Shown piece after piece: positions 17,567-25,747 of a stretch of 64,000 nucleotides of DNA. The notes beneath the pieces were generated by a model. That model worked only from the letters and a program-made list of their open reading frames with translations, was not told where the DNA came from and did no database searches. Source of the stretch: CAWEHU01 sp963808965. Its GTDB lineage: Bacteria; Pseudomonadota; Alphaproteobacteria; Acetobacterales; Acetobacteraceae. Where the stretch lies: assembly GCA_963808965.1 (NCBI GenBank), contig CAWEHU010000028.1:1-64000 (forward strand), written 5' to 3'. The translations under genes and the position numbers were made by a program. Every line of letters begins with the position of its first letter. Within the stretch, counting starts at the first letter, position 1.

Positions 17567-18961
17567 ATGAGCGAGTCATTCGACGTCATCGTCATCGGCG
17601 CCGGTCCGGGCGGCTACGTGTGCGCGATCCGCGCGGCGCAGCTCGGAATGAAGGTGGGGTGCGTCGAGAAACGCGAGACGCTCGGCGGCACCTGCCTCAA
17701 TATCGGCTGCATCCCGTCCAAGGCGTTGCTGCAATCCTCCGAGAATTTCCACGCGCTCACGCACAATTTCAAGGAGCACGGAATCGAAGTCGGCGGGGAT
17801 GTGCGGATCGATCTCGCCCGCATGATGGCGCGCAAGGGCGAGGTCGTGTCAGCCAATGTCAAGGGCGTCGAGTTTCTCTTCAAGAAGAACAAGATCACCT
17901 GGCTGAAGGGGGTTGGCCGGATCGCGGGGCCGGGAAAAGTTGAGGTCGATGGCGCGGTCTACGAGACGAAGCACATCGTCATAGCGACCGGCAGCGAGAG
18001 CGTGCCGCTTCCGGGCGTGGAGGTGGACGAAAAGCAGATCGTCACGTCCACGGGCGGCCTCGAGCTGGATGCGGTTCCGGGCCATCTCGTCGTGATCGGG
18101 GGCGGCTATATCGGGCTGGAACTCGGCAGCGTTTGGCGGCGGCTCGGCGCGGACGTCACGGTCATCGAGTTCCTCGACCGCATCGTGCCGACGATGGACG
18201 GCGAGGTGGCGCGCGCGTTCGAGCGCGTGCTTGCCAGGCAGGGGATGAAATTCCGCCTTGGCACGAAGGTAACGGCTGCGCGCAAGGGCAATGACGGCGT
18301 GACGCTTACCGTCGAACCGGCGAAAGGTGGCGAAGCGGAGGAGATCAAGGCGGATGTCGTGCTGCTCTCGATCGGGCGGCGTCCGTACAGCGATGGCGTC
18401 GGAGCGGCGGAGGCGGGCGTCGAAACCGACGAGCGCGGCCGGGTGAAGACGGACGCGCATTTCGCGACCAACGTGCCAGGCATTTGGGCGATCGGCGACG
18501 TGATCGTCGGGCCGATGCTGGCGCACAAGGCCGAGGAGGAAGGTGTCGCTCTCGCGGAAATGCTCGCGGGTCAAGCCGGGCACGTCAATTACGGCGCGAT
18601 CCCCGGTGTTGTGTATACGTGGCCGGAAGTCGCCTCGGTGGGCCAAACCGAGGACGAGTTGAAGGCGCAAGGCGTTTCCTACACCGTCGGCAAGTTCCCG
18701 TTCACGGCCAATGGCCGCGCGCGTGCGATGGGCGACACGGACGGGTTCGTGAAGATTCTTGCCGACAAAGCGAGCGATCGTATCCTCGGGGCGCACATCA
18801 TCGGCCCGGATGCGGGCACGCTCATCGCCGAACTGGTCACGGCGATGGAGTTCGGCGCCAGCGCCGAGGACGTCGCGCGCACGTGTCACGCCCATCCGAG
18901 CCTGAACGAGGCGGTGAAGGAGGCAGCGCTCGCGGTCGAGGGCCGCGCGCTGCATATCTGA
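17567..18961 (+). CDS. lpd: dihydrolipoyl dehydrogenase (E3)
   Basis: 464 residues from ATG 17567, seven bases after the sucB stop. The FAD motif GAGPGGYVCA is near residue 11, the redox disulfide is Cys43/Cys48 in GGTCLNIGCIPSK, the NAD motif is GGGYIGLELG, the second FAD segment is IWAIGDV, and the C-terminal catalytic pair is in HAHPSLNEAVKEAAL. It reoxidises the lipoyl arm of SucB with NAD. It ends the suc operon and is followed directly by pdxA. Confidence 0.95.
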   Translation: MSESFDVIVIGAGPGGYVCAIRAAQLGMKVGCVEKRETLGGTCLNIGCIPSKALLQSSENFHALTHNFKEHGIEVGGDVRIDLARMMARKGEVVSANVKGVEFLFKKNKITWLKGVGRIAGPGKVEVDGAVYETKHIVIATGSESVPLPGVEVDEKQIVTSTGGLELDAVPGHLVVIGGGYIGLELGSVWRRLGADVTVIEFLDRIVPTMDGEVARAFERVLARQGMKFRLGTKVTAARKGNDGVTLTVEPAKGGEAEEIKADVVLLSIGRRPYSDGVGAAEAGVETDERGRVKTDAHFATNVPGIWAIGDVIVGPMLAHKAEEEGVALAEMLAGQAGHVNYGAIPGVVYTWPEVASVGQTEDELKAQGVSYTVGKFPFTANGRARAMGDTDGFVKILADKASDRILGAHIIGPDAGTLIAELVTAMEFGASAEDVARTCHAHPSLNEAVKEAALAVEGRALHI

Positions 18962-18983
18962 CACGCGCCCGCTCGCGCTGACG

Positions 18984-19958
18984 ATGGGCGATCCCGCCGG
19001 CATCGGTGGGGAGATCGCGCTCCGGGCATGGCAGGCATTGCGCGCAAGCGGTCCGGTTTTCGTGGCACTAGACGACCCGGAGCGGTTAGGCGCGATCGCG
19101 GCCTCGCTCGATCTTTCCGTGCCAGTGCGCGTCATCGAAACGCCGGACACGGCGGCGCCGACCTTCCGCGACGCCTTGCCCGTGCTTCCGGTCAAGCTCG
19201 CCGCCATGCCAATTCCGGCGCGGCCTGACCGGGCCAACGCTCCCGCCGTCGTCGCCTCGATCGAGCGCGCCACGCGCTTGGCGTTGGGCGGGGAAGTGGG
19301 CGGGGTCGTCACCAATCCGATCAACAAGGCCGCGCTGTACGATGCAGGCTTCCGGTATCCCGGCCACACGGAGTTTCTCGCCGAACTGACCGGCGCCACG
19401 GGGAAGCAGGTCATGATGCTGGCCTGTCCGGCGCTGCGCGTCGTGCCGGTGACGGTTCACGTTGCCCTGCGTGAGGCGGTCGCGGCCTTGTCCTCCCAAG
19501 CGATCGTTTCCGCTGCGCGCACAACGGCTATGGCGCTCCGCAGCGAGTTCGGAATCGCGCGGCCGCGTCTCGCGATCGCCGGGCTCAATCCTCACGCCGG
19601 CGAGGACGGGGCGCTCGGAGACGAGGAAACCACGATCATCGGTCCGGCGATCGAGTCATTGCGTGCGGAGGGGATCGACATTTCCGGCCCGTGGCCGCCC
19701 GACACGATGTTCACGGAGACGGCGCGCACCCGCTATGACGCCGCGATCTGCATGTACCACGACCAGGCATTGATCCCGCTCAAGACGCTGGACATGCGCA
19801 ATGGCGTCAACGTGACGCTCGGGCTGCCGATCGTGCGCACCTCGCCCGACCACGGCACAGCGTTCGACATCGCGGGAAAGGGCGTCGCTGACCCGTCGAG
19901 CCTGATCGCGGCGCTCCGCCTCGCCGCGGAGCTTGCCGGGCGCCGCTCGCGCGATTAG
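18984..19958 (+). CDS. pdxA: 4-hydroxythreonine-4-phosphate dehydrogenase
   Basis: 324 residues from ATG 18984. The family's usual N-terminus continues upstream in frame (SDTRPLALT before MGDPAGIGGEI), but without an ATG/GTG/TTG before the lpd stop region, so the true start is uncertain and may involve a lost base. The metal-binding histidines are visible in YPGHTEFLAEL, CMYHDQALIPLK and SPDHGTAFDIAG. It oxidises 4-phosphohydroxy-L-threonine; the product is condensed by PdxJ, encoded just downstream, to pyridoxine phosphate. It lies directly behind lpd and may be cotranscribed with it. Confidence 0.9.
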   Translation: MGDPAGIGGEIALRAWQALRASGPVFVALDDPERLGAIAASLDLSVPVRVIETPDTAAPTFRDALPVLPVKLAAMPIPARPDRANAPAVVASIERATRLALGGEVGGVVTNPINKAALYDAGFRYPGHTEFLAELTGATGKQVMMLACPALRVVPVTVHVALREAVAALSSQAIVSAARTTAMALRSEFGIARPRLAIAGLNPHAGEDGALGDEETTIIGPAIESLRAEGIDISGPWPPDTMFTETARTRYDAAICMYHDQALIPLKTLDMRNGVNVTLGLPIVRTSPDHGTAFDIAGKGVADPSSLIAALRLAAELAGRRSRD

Positions 19959-19967
19959 GTGGATGAG

Positions 19968-20273
19968 ATGCCCGACACGCCGGTTGAGCGCGAGCCTACC
20001 CCGCCGAGCCCTCCGGGTCTGGAATGGCGCGTCAGTCGGCTCGAGGAAGAGATGCGCGAGGTCAAGGCCACGCTCGCCCAGATCCTATCCATCGTCGTCC
20101 GGATCGAGGCGACGCTGCCGCATTTGGCGACGAAGGCTGAATTGGCCGAGTTGCGAGCGGAGCTTCGTGCCGACCTCGCCGAAAAGCCCTCGCGTGCCTA
20201 TCTCTGGGGCGTGCTGGCCGTGCTCGTGACAGCGTACGGCGCCGGGCTTGCTGCCGTGGCAGTGCTGAGATGA
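19968..20273 (+). CDS. small coiled-coil protein with C-terminal membrane anchor
   Basis: 101 residues from ATG 19968 (a GTG at 19959 is also in frame). A proline-rich N-terminus is followed by a heptad-rich coiled coil (EWRVSRLEEEMREVKATLAQILSIVVRIEATL, then ATKAELAELRAEL) and one C-terminal transmembrane segment (AYLWGVLAVLVTAYGAGLAAVAVL). No known family is recognised; similar coiled-coil/tail-anchor proteins are common near prophage or transport genes. It overlaps pdxJ in an ATGA and follows pdxA by 9 bases, so it is translated with the pyridoxine genes. Confidence 0.7.
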   Translation: MPDTPVEREPTPPSPPGLEWRVSRLEEEMREVKATLAQILSIVVRIEATLPHLATKAELAELRAELRADLAEKPSRAYLWGVLAVLVTAYGAGLAAVAVLR

Positions 20274-20986
20274 GACCGATCCGCCTTGGCATAAACGTCG
20301 ATCACGTCGCGACGCTCCGCAATGCGCGGGGCGGGTCGCATCCCGATCCGCTGGCCGCCGCGCAAGCCGCGGTCCTTGCCGGGGCGGATGGGATCACAAT
20401 CCATTTGCGCGAGGACCGGCGGCATATCCGCGACGACGACGTGCGCCGGATTCGCTCCGCTTTGACCGTGCCGCTCAATCTGGAGATGGCCGCGACGGCC
20501 GAGATGGTCGCGATCGCCCGTACGATCCGGCCGCACGCCTGCTGTCTCGTGCCCGAGCGCCGCGCCGAGGTGACGACGGAAGGCGGGCTCGACGCCGCCG
20601 GTCAGACTGAAGCCATGCGGCCGTTGGTCGCGATGCTTGGCGAGGCCGGCATCCGCGTTTCCCTGTTCATCGATCCTGATCCTGCGCAGCTCCGCGCCGC
20701 CGTGGCCGTGGGTGCGCCCGTGGTGGAGTTGCACACGGGCGCCTATGCCGAGGGCCGTTCCGGCGAGATCGAGCGGCTCCGGGAGGCTGCTTCGCTGACC
20801 GCTTCGCTCGGGCTCGAATGTCATGCGGGCCATGGACTGACATTCGACAATGTCGGGCCGGTCGCGTCGCTGCCCGAGGTGGTCGAACTGAACATCGGCC
20901 ACTTCCTGATCGGGCAGGCAATTCTAGACGGGCTTCCGGCCGTTGTAGCGCGCATGAAGGCGCTGATGCGGGCGGCGAGAGATTAG
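20270..20986 (+). CDS. pdxJ: pyridoxine 5'-phosphate synthase
   Basis: 238 residues. The TIM-barrel landmarks are present: LGINVDHVATLRNARGG, the phosphate-site HPDPLAAAQAA, LREDRRHIRDDDV, ECHAGHGLTFDNV and ELNIGHFLIGQAI. It condenses 1-deoxyxylulose 5-phosphate with 3-amino-2-oxopropyl phosphate, the PdxA product, in the DXP-dependent route to vitamin B6. The start overlaps the upstream small gene by four bases. The gene ends just before a REP-like repeat. Confidence 0.95.
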   Translation: MRPIRLGINVDHVATLRNARGGSHPDPLAAAQAAVLAGADGITIHLREDRRHIRDDDVRRIRSALTVPLNLEMAATAEMVAIARTIRPHACCLVPERRAEVTTEGGLDAAGQTEAMRPLVAMLGEAGIRVSLFIDPDPAQLRAAVAVGAPVVELHTGAYAEGRSGEIERLREAASLTASLGLECHAGHGLTFDNVGPVASLPEVVELNIGHFLIGQAILDGLPAVVARMKALMRAARD

Positions 20987-20993
20987 TTATGCC

Positions 20994-21131
20994 GTTTTGG
21001 GCTGACTGTGAGCGGCTCTGCCACCCCCGTTCGTTCCCGCGAAAAGCGGGAACCCAGTCCCGCCAAAACGAGGGCCGCCTTATGCGAGACCCTGGATCCC
21101 CGCTTTTCGCGGGGATGAACGGAATTTGTGT
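20994..21131. repeat. REP-like double-hairpin element, copy A
   Basis: Two short hairpins (TTCCCGCGAAAAGCGGGAA at 21032-21050 and CCCCGCTTTTCGCGGGG at 21099-21115) face each other across about 48 bases; the outer ends CGTTCGTTCCCGCG and CGCGGGGATGAACGG also pair. Flanks of CAAATTCCGTTC and GCAGAGCCGCTCACAGTCAG type are shared, in opposite orientation, with copies B and C at 57.8-58.1 kb. The element fills the gap between the convergent genes pdxJ and xerC. Confidence 0.75.
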
Positions 21132-21157
21132 GCGCGTTCCGGTCACCCGGAACGAGA

Positions 21158-22077
21158 TTAGCCGCCTCCTCTCGGATGAGCCCGGCGCCAGACCTCCAGC
21201 AATTTCGCCTGCTCGACCGCCGTGTATCGCTGGGTCGTGGATAGGCTGGCGTGTCCCAGCAATTCCTGAATTCGAGCGAAGATCGCCGCCGCCTTCGAGC
21301 AGATGCGTCGCGAACGAGTGCCGCAAGGCGTGCGGCGTTGCGTGTTCCGGGAGTCCGTTCAGCCGCCGGAAATGCCGCAACGTGCGCTGCGCTACGGCCG
21401 GGTTGAGACGGCCGCCGCGCGCGCCGGTAAAGAGCGGTGCAGCCGGTTGTGGATCCGGGTGCAAGCGCAGCCACGCTGCGACGCTCTGCCGGACCACGGG
21501 CAGGACCGGCACGAGGCGTTCCTTGGAGCCTTTGCCGACGACCCTGAGCGCCGCCGTCGATCCCGGCAGCGGCGCGTCACGCACTTCGAGCGCCAGCGCC
21601 TCGGCGATCCGCAGACCACAGCCGTACAGCAAGGTGAACAGCGCCGTGTCGCGCGCCTGGATGAACGATTTCTCGGACACCTCGCCGATTTCCCGTGCGA
21701 CCGCCCGAGCTTGCGCCGGGGCCAAGGCCCTGGGGAGCGGCGGCCTCGCACGGGGAGCTGAGAGCAGGGTCAGCGCCGGATTTCGCACCCCATGCCGGCG
21801 GGCGAGGTAGCGGAAGAAACTTCGCACGGCCGAGAGGCTCCGGGCGCGCGTCGCATTGACCTTTCCCTCGGCGGCTTCCGTGGCCAGCCAGGCACGGAAA
21901 TCGGCGGCTGTGAGAGTTGCGAGCGCGGGCAAATCGGGCTCGTTCCCGAGATGCTGGACGAGAAAGCCGAGGAAACGGGAGGAGATCCCGCCCATACGCC
22001 TCGACCGTGAGAGATGCCGCCCGACGCTCCTGGCGCAGCCAGTCGAGGAAAGCGGCGCGTGCCGCTTCCCCGGTCAC
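21158..22077 (-). CDS. xerC: tyrosine recombinase XerC, two frameshifts
   Basis: Read from GTG 22077 (TGEAARAAFLDWLRQERRA) to TAA at 21158, with one extra base near 21976-21989 (after EAYGRD) and one at 21268-21273. The second is GAATTC where GATTC restores the conserved DLRSIQELLGHASLSTTQRY. The catalytic residues R (GLRIAEAL), K (GKGSKE), H-x-x-R (HALRHSFATHLLEGGG), H (LGHA) and Y (QRYTAV) are all present. XerC acts with XerD at dif to resolve chromosome dimers. The restored length is about 305 residues. It follows the DUF484 gene closely, the same pairing as in many proteobacteria. Confidence 0.85.
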
Positions 22078-22080
22078 GCC

Positions 22081-22722
22081 TCAGCGGCCTAGAGCGGCGG
22101 CGACCGCACGGCCGAGAAAGGCGAGCGCGCCGGCCCCCTGGGCGGCGTCAAGGGAGAGCGGGTCGCGGGCGGCGAGCGCCAGAAGCGCCTCCGGCCGGCC
22201 CGGTACACGCACCAATGCATCGTGGCGCGCCAGTTCGGCGGCCTCCCCATGCAGGATCGGCGCATCCAGGGGCGCGGTCCGGAACACGACGTCGCGGCCA
22301 TCGAGCAGTTGAGCGACAGCACCGGGAGGCAGGCTGCGCGCGCCCCGGCAATGGCCTTCGACGCACAGAACCATGGCGTCGACGGCGAGAATTCCCGGCA
22401 TTTCCGAAGCAATGCAGTCGGCGGGATCGGCGGATCGGATCAGTGTCACGACGGCCGCCTGCACGCGTGCCGCGAGGCCCGCCGCGGCGCGGCCGGCGGC
22501 CAGCACCGTGTTCGCCCGCTCGGTCATCTCCGCCGCATGGGCGCGCTCCGCCCGCAGCATCGCCGCCATATGGTCGGCCAGCCGTTCCCCGTGGACCCGC
22601 AACGGCGGGTTGAGCGCCCGGTAAAGCTCGGGCCGCTCCGCGAGCCAGCTCGGGTTCTCGCGCAGAAAACCTTCGACGAAGTCCGCGGGAGGCGCCGCTT
22701 GCTTGCGGGAAGGCGAGGTCAT
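22081..22722 (-). CDS. DUF484 family protein
   Basis: 213 residues from ATG 22722. The DUF484 pattern is visible: FVEGFLRENPSWLAERPEL near the N-terminus, a heptad-rich helix (ERLADHMAAMLRAERAHAAEMTERAN), then a GAF-like half with LVRVPGRPEALLALAARDP. The biochemical role is unknown, but the family is regularly next to xerC, as it is here with a 3-base gap. It is divergent from priA; the two start codons are 51 bases apart. Confidence 0.85.
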   Translation of the reverse strand: MTSPSRKQAAPPADFVEGFLRENPSWLAERPELYRALNPPLRVHGERLADHMAAMLRAERAHAAEMTERANTVLAAGRAAAGLAARVQAAVVTLIRSADPADCIASEMPGILAVDAMVLCVEGHCRGARSLPPGAVAQLLDGRDVVFRTAPLDAPILHGEAAELARHDALVRVPGRPEALLALAARDPLSLDAAQGAGALAFLGRAVAAALGR

Positions 22723-22773
22723 GCGTGAGCTAGGGCCTGATTGAACGGGTGGCGACTCGAAGGACGATACAGG

Positions 22774-24960
22774 ATGCGCGGCGCCCACAGGAAGCATCTA
22801 AGAAGAATTGCCGTCATGCTTCCGTACCCACTCCCTGCTCCGTTCGACTATCGCGTGCCAGCCGACCTCGATCCCCAACCGGGGGATGTGGTTCTCGTGC
22901 CTCTGAACCGGCGCGAGGAGGTGGGGGTCGTATGGGACGCCCCGGCGGACGCGGCGGTTCCCGACGGGAAACTGAAGCCCGTCGCAGCGATACTGGACGC
23001 GCCGCCGATGCCCGAAGCGGTGCGTCGCTTCGTGGACTGGGTGGCGGCGTACACGCTATCGCCTCCGGGCGAGGTGATGGCGACGGCGCTCCGCGTCGTG
23101 GAACGGCAGCCGCCGATCGCGCCGGTCGGTTGGAGCCTCGCCCACCCCAGGCCTGATTGCCGGCTGACCGAAGCACGGAAGCGGGTCGTGGACGTGCTGG
23201 AAGCCGCCGGGCCGCGCAGCACGACGGAACTGGCTCGCGCAGCGCGTGTGGGGAGCGGCGTTATCCGCGGCATGGCGGACGCGGGCCTCCTCCTCGCGAC
23301 ACCCCTGCCGGCCAGGTCCGCTTTCGCCCGGCCGGACCCCGATCATCCGGGACCGGTGCTGTCAGCCGAACAGGAAGCTGCGGCCGCAGCGTTACGAGAG
23401 GCGGTGGCCCGTCGCGATTTTTCGGTGACGCTGCTCGACGGCGTAACCGGGTCGGGCAAGACGGAGGTGTATCTGGACGCGGTCGCGGAATGCCTCCGTC
23501 AGGGCCGGCAGTCGCTCGTGCTGCTGCCCGAAATCGCCCTCTCCTCGCAATGGCTCGAACGTTTCGAGCGCCGTTTCGGCGTGGCCCCGGCGGTTTGGCA
23601 TTCGGATCTTTCGTCCCGCATCCGCCGCATCACCTGGCGAGCCGTCGCGCTGGGCGAAGCGCCGGTCGTGGTCGGGGCTCGTTCGGCGCTTTTCCTGCCG
23701 TTTCCCGATCTGGGCCTTGTCGTCGTCGACGAGGAGCACGAGACCGCATTCAAGCAGGAGGAGGGCGTCGTCTATCACGCCCGCGACATGGCCGTGGTGC
23801 GCGCGCGGCTCTCCGGAGCCCCGGCCATCCTGGTCTCCGCGACCCCGAGCCTGGAGACCGTCGCCAACGTGCAGGCGGGCCGGTACGGGCACATCACGCT
23901 CGGGGCACGGCATGGCGGAGCGTCCTTGCCGACCGTCGCGGCGATCGACCTGCGTGAGACGCCGCCGGAGCGGGGTCGCTTCATCGCGCCGCCATTGATC
24001 GAGGCGGTGCGGGAGACGCTCGGGCGCGGCGAGCAGGCCATGCTGTTCCTGAACCGCCGGGGCTATGCCCCGCTGACGCTTTGCCGCGCCTGCGGACACC
24101 GGATGCAATGCCCGAATTGCACGGCCTGGCTGGTCGAGCATCGCTCGCGCCGTCAACTGCAATGCCACCATTGCGGCCACGCGATCCCCATTCCGGATCT
24201 CTGCCCCGCCTGCGGCGCGGCGCACAGCCTGGCACCTGTCGGGCCGGGGGTGGAGCGCATCACCGAGGAGTCCGCGGCCCTCTTTCCCGAAGCCCGCCTG
24301 CTGGTCATGGCGAGCGACACGATGCCGGGGCCGCATGCCGCCGCGGCGGCCTCGCGCGCTATTGGTGCGCGCGAGGTGGACCTCATCGTTGGCACGCAGA
24401 TCGTCGCCAAGGGGTGGCATTTTCCCCACCTGACCTTGGTGGGGGTGGTGGACGCCGATCTCGGGCTCGCGGGCGGGGATCTGCGCGCGTCCGAAAGGAC
24501 CGTGCAATTGCTGCATCAGGTCGCCGGCCGCGCCGGGCGCGCGGAGGCGCCGGGACGCGTGCTGCTGCAAACCTTCTCCCCGGATCATCCGGTCATGCAG
24601 GCCCTGGTGCGGGGCGACCTCGCGGACTTCATGGCGCGGGAGGCCGAGGAGCGGCGGCCCGGAAACTGGCCACCCTATGGCCGTCTTGCCGCTTTGATCG
24701 TCAGCGCCGATCTCGCCGAGCAAGCCGACGCGCTCGCGCGCGATCTTGGACGCGCCGCACCGCGAGGCGAGGGAATCACCGTGCTGGGGCCGGCGCCGGC
24801 GCCGCTTGCGATCCTGCGCGGGCGGCACCGCCGGCGGCTGCTGCTGAAGACAAGGCGGGATATCGCGGTGCAGCCGATCCTCCGGGACTGGCTGCGGGCC
24901 GTCCCCGTGCCGCGCGGGGCGCGCGTCGATGTCGACGTGGATCCGGTTTCGTTTCTGTAG
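22774..24960 (+). CDS. priA: primosomal replication protein PriA (helicase)
   Basis: 728 residues from ATG 22774. The N-terminal 3'-end-binding domain is FDYRVPADLDPQPGDVVLVP. The helicase motifs are GVTGSGKTEVY (Walker A, about 223), VVVDEEHE (Walker B, DEEH), LVSATPSLE and LHQVAGRAGRAE. The zinc insertion has eight cysteines in the CRACGH...CPNC and CHHCGH...CPAC pattern. PriA reloads the replisome at stalled forks. It lies immediately upstream of the ATP synthase genes, an order common in Acetobacteraceae. Confidence 0.95.
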   Translation: MRGAHRKHLRRIAVMLPYPLPAPFDYRVPADLDPQPGDVVLVPLNRREEVGVVWDAPADAAVPDGKLKPVAAILDAPPMPEAVRRFVDWVAAYTLSPPGEVMATALRVVERQPPIAPVGWSLAHPRPDCRLTEARKRVVDVLEAAGPRSTTELARAARVGSGVIRGMADAGLLLATPLPARSAFARPDPDHPGPVLSAEQEAAAAALREAVARRDFSVTLLDGVTGSGKTEVYLDAVAECLRQGRQSLVLLPEIALSSQWLERFERRFGVAPAVWHSDLSSRIRRITWRAVALGEAPVVVGARSALFLPFPDLGLVVVDEEHETAFKQEEGVVYHARDMAVVRARLSGAPAILVSATPSLETVANVQAGRYGHITLGARHGGASLPTVAAIDLRETPPERGRFIAPPLIEAVRETLGRGEQAMLFLNRRGYAPLTLCRACGHRMQCPNCTAWLVEHRSRRQLQCHHCGHAIPIPDLCPACGAAHSLAPVGPGVERITEESAALFPEARLLVMASDTMPGPHAAAAASRAIGAREVDLIVGTQIVAKGWHFPHLTLVGVVDADLGLAGGDLRASERTVQLLHQVAGRAGRAEAPGRVLLQTFSPDHPVMQALVRGDLADFMAREAEERRPGNWPPYGRLAALIVSADLAEQADALARDLGRAAPRGEGITVLGPAPAPLAILRGRHRRRLLLKTRRDIAVQPILRDWLRAVPVPRGARVDVDVDPVSFL

Positions 24961-25036
24961 GCGAGTTCTTCTCGCGGCGGCCAGCCCCGACTTGTTCGCG
25001 TCCGGCCGACCGCCACGCTGACCGCCTCCGGTCGTG

Positions 25037-25065
25037 TTGCGCGCCCCGAACCCCCATGCTAGACG
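25037..25065 (+). promoter_or_regulatory. possible promoter for the atp operon
   Basis: TTGCGC at 25037-25042 and TAGACG at 25060-25065 are separated by 17 bases, about 80 bases before atpH. The -10 match is weak, so this is only a candidate in the 187-base gap behind priA. Nothing else was seen in that gap. Confidence 0.25.
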
Positions 25066-25147
25066 GCCGAACGCGGGTTTTCTCCACCTTCTTCCGATAG
25101 GCGCCCAGGACAAGCTCACCACAGCCGCCATTCGCGCGGCCCGAACG

Positions 25148-25747
25148 ATGGAACAGCAAAGCGTGGCCTCAGCAAGCGTGGCCTCTGGCGGAACCACAAT
25201 TTCGTCTGGCGGCGGCCTGGCTGGCCGTTACGCCGCCGCTCTTTACGCCTATGCCGAAGATCAGCACGCACTTGACGCCGTCGTCTCGGAGATGGACGCG
25301 CTCGGGAGGTTGATCGAGCAGAGCGCCGATTTTCGCCGTCTGATCGAAAGTCCGCTGATCGACATCGCGCAAGCCCGCAAGGCGGCGCTCGCCGTCCTCG
25401 CCGCGGAAGGCTTCGGCAAACCGGTGCAGGACTTCGTCGGCGTCATCGCCAACAATCGCCGGCTGGCGGCGCTGCCGCAAATCGTGCACGCATTCGCTGC
25501 GTTGGTTGCCGAAAAGCGCGGCGTGATCACCGCGCATGTCGCATCCGCGCATCCGCTGAGCGACGTGCAGCGCCAGCAGCTTCGCGCCCGGCTGATCGAG
25601 GCGGGGTACGGCAACGTCAATATCGAGGAGCGGGTGGACCCGAGCCTGCTCGGCGGCCTCGTCGTGCGGATCGGCGCTCGCCTCTACGATACCAGTCTCA
25701 AATCTCGCCTGCAGCGACTGCAGTTCGCCATGAAGGGAGCCGCCTGA
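25148..25747 (+). CDS. atpH: ATP synthase F1 delta subunit
   Basis: 199 residues from ATG 25148. AtpH features: GRYAAALYAYAEDQ near the N-terminus, FVGVIANNRRLAALPQIVHAF, and the C-terminal VDPSLLGGLVVRIGARLYDTSLKSRLQRL. Delta joins the F1 head to the peripheral stalk. First gene of atpHAGDC; its TGA overlaps the atpA ATG by one base. The F0 genes are not in this window, the usual split arrangement in alphaproteobacteria. Confidence 0.94.
   Translation: MEQQSVASASVASGGTTISSGGGLAGRYAAALYAYAEDQHALDAVVSEMDALGRLIEQSADFRRLIESPLIDIAQARKAALAVLAAEGFGKPVQDFVGVIANNRRLAALPQIVHAFAALVAEKRGVITAHVASAHPLSDVQRQQLRARLIEAGYGNVNIEERVDPSLLGGLVVRIGARLYDTSLKSRLQRLQFAMKGAA

Noticed and set aside
17849..19414. 521-codon minus-strand frame opposite lpd and pdxA
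   Set aside because: Mirror of two well-conserved genes; low-complexity, no family motif.
23392..25197. 601-codon minus-strand frame opposite priA
   Set aside because: Antisense shadow of priA with no recognisable domain or ribosome site.
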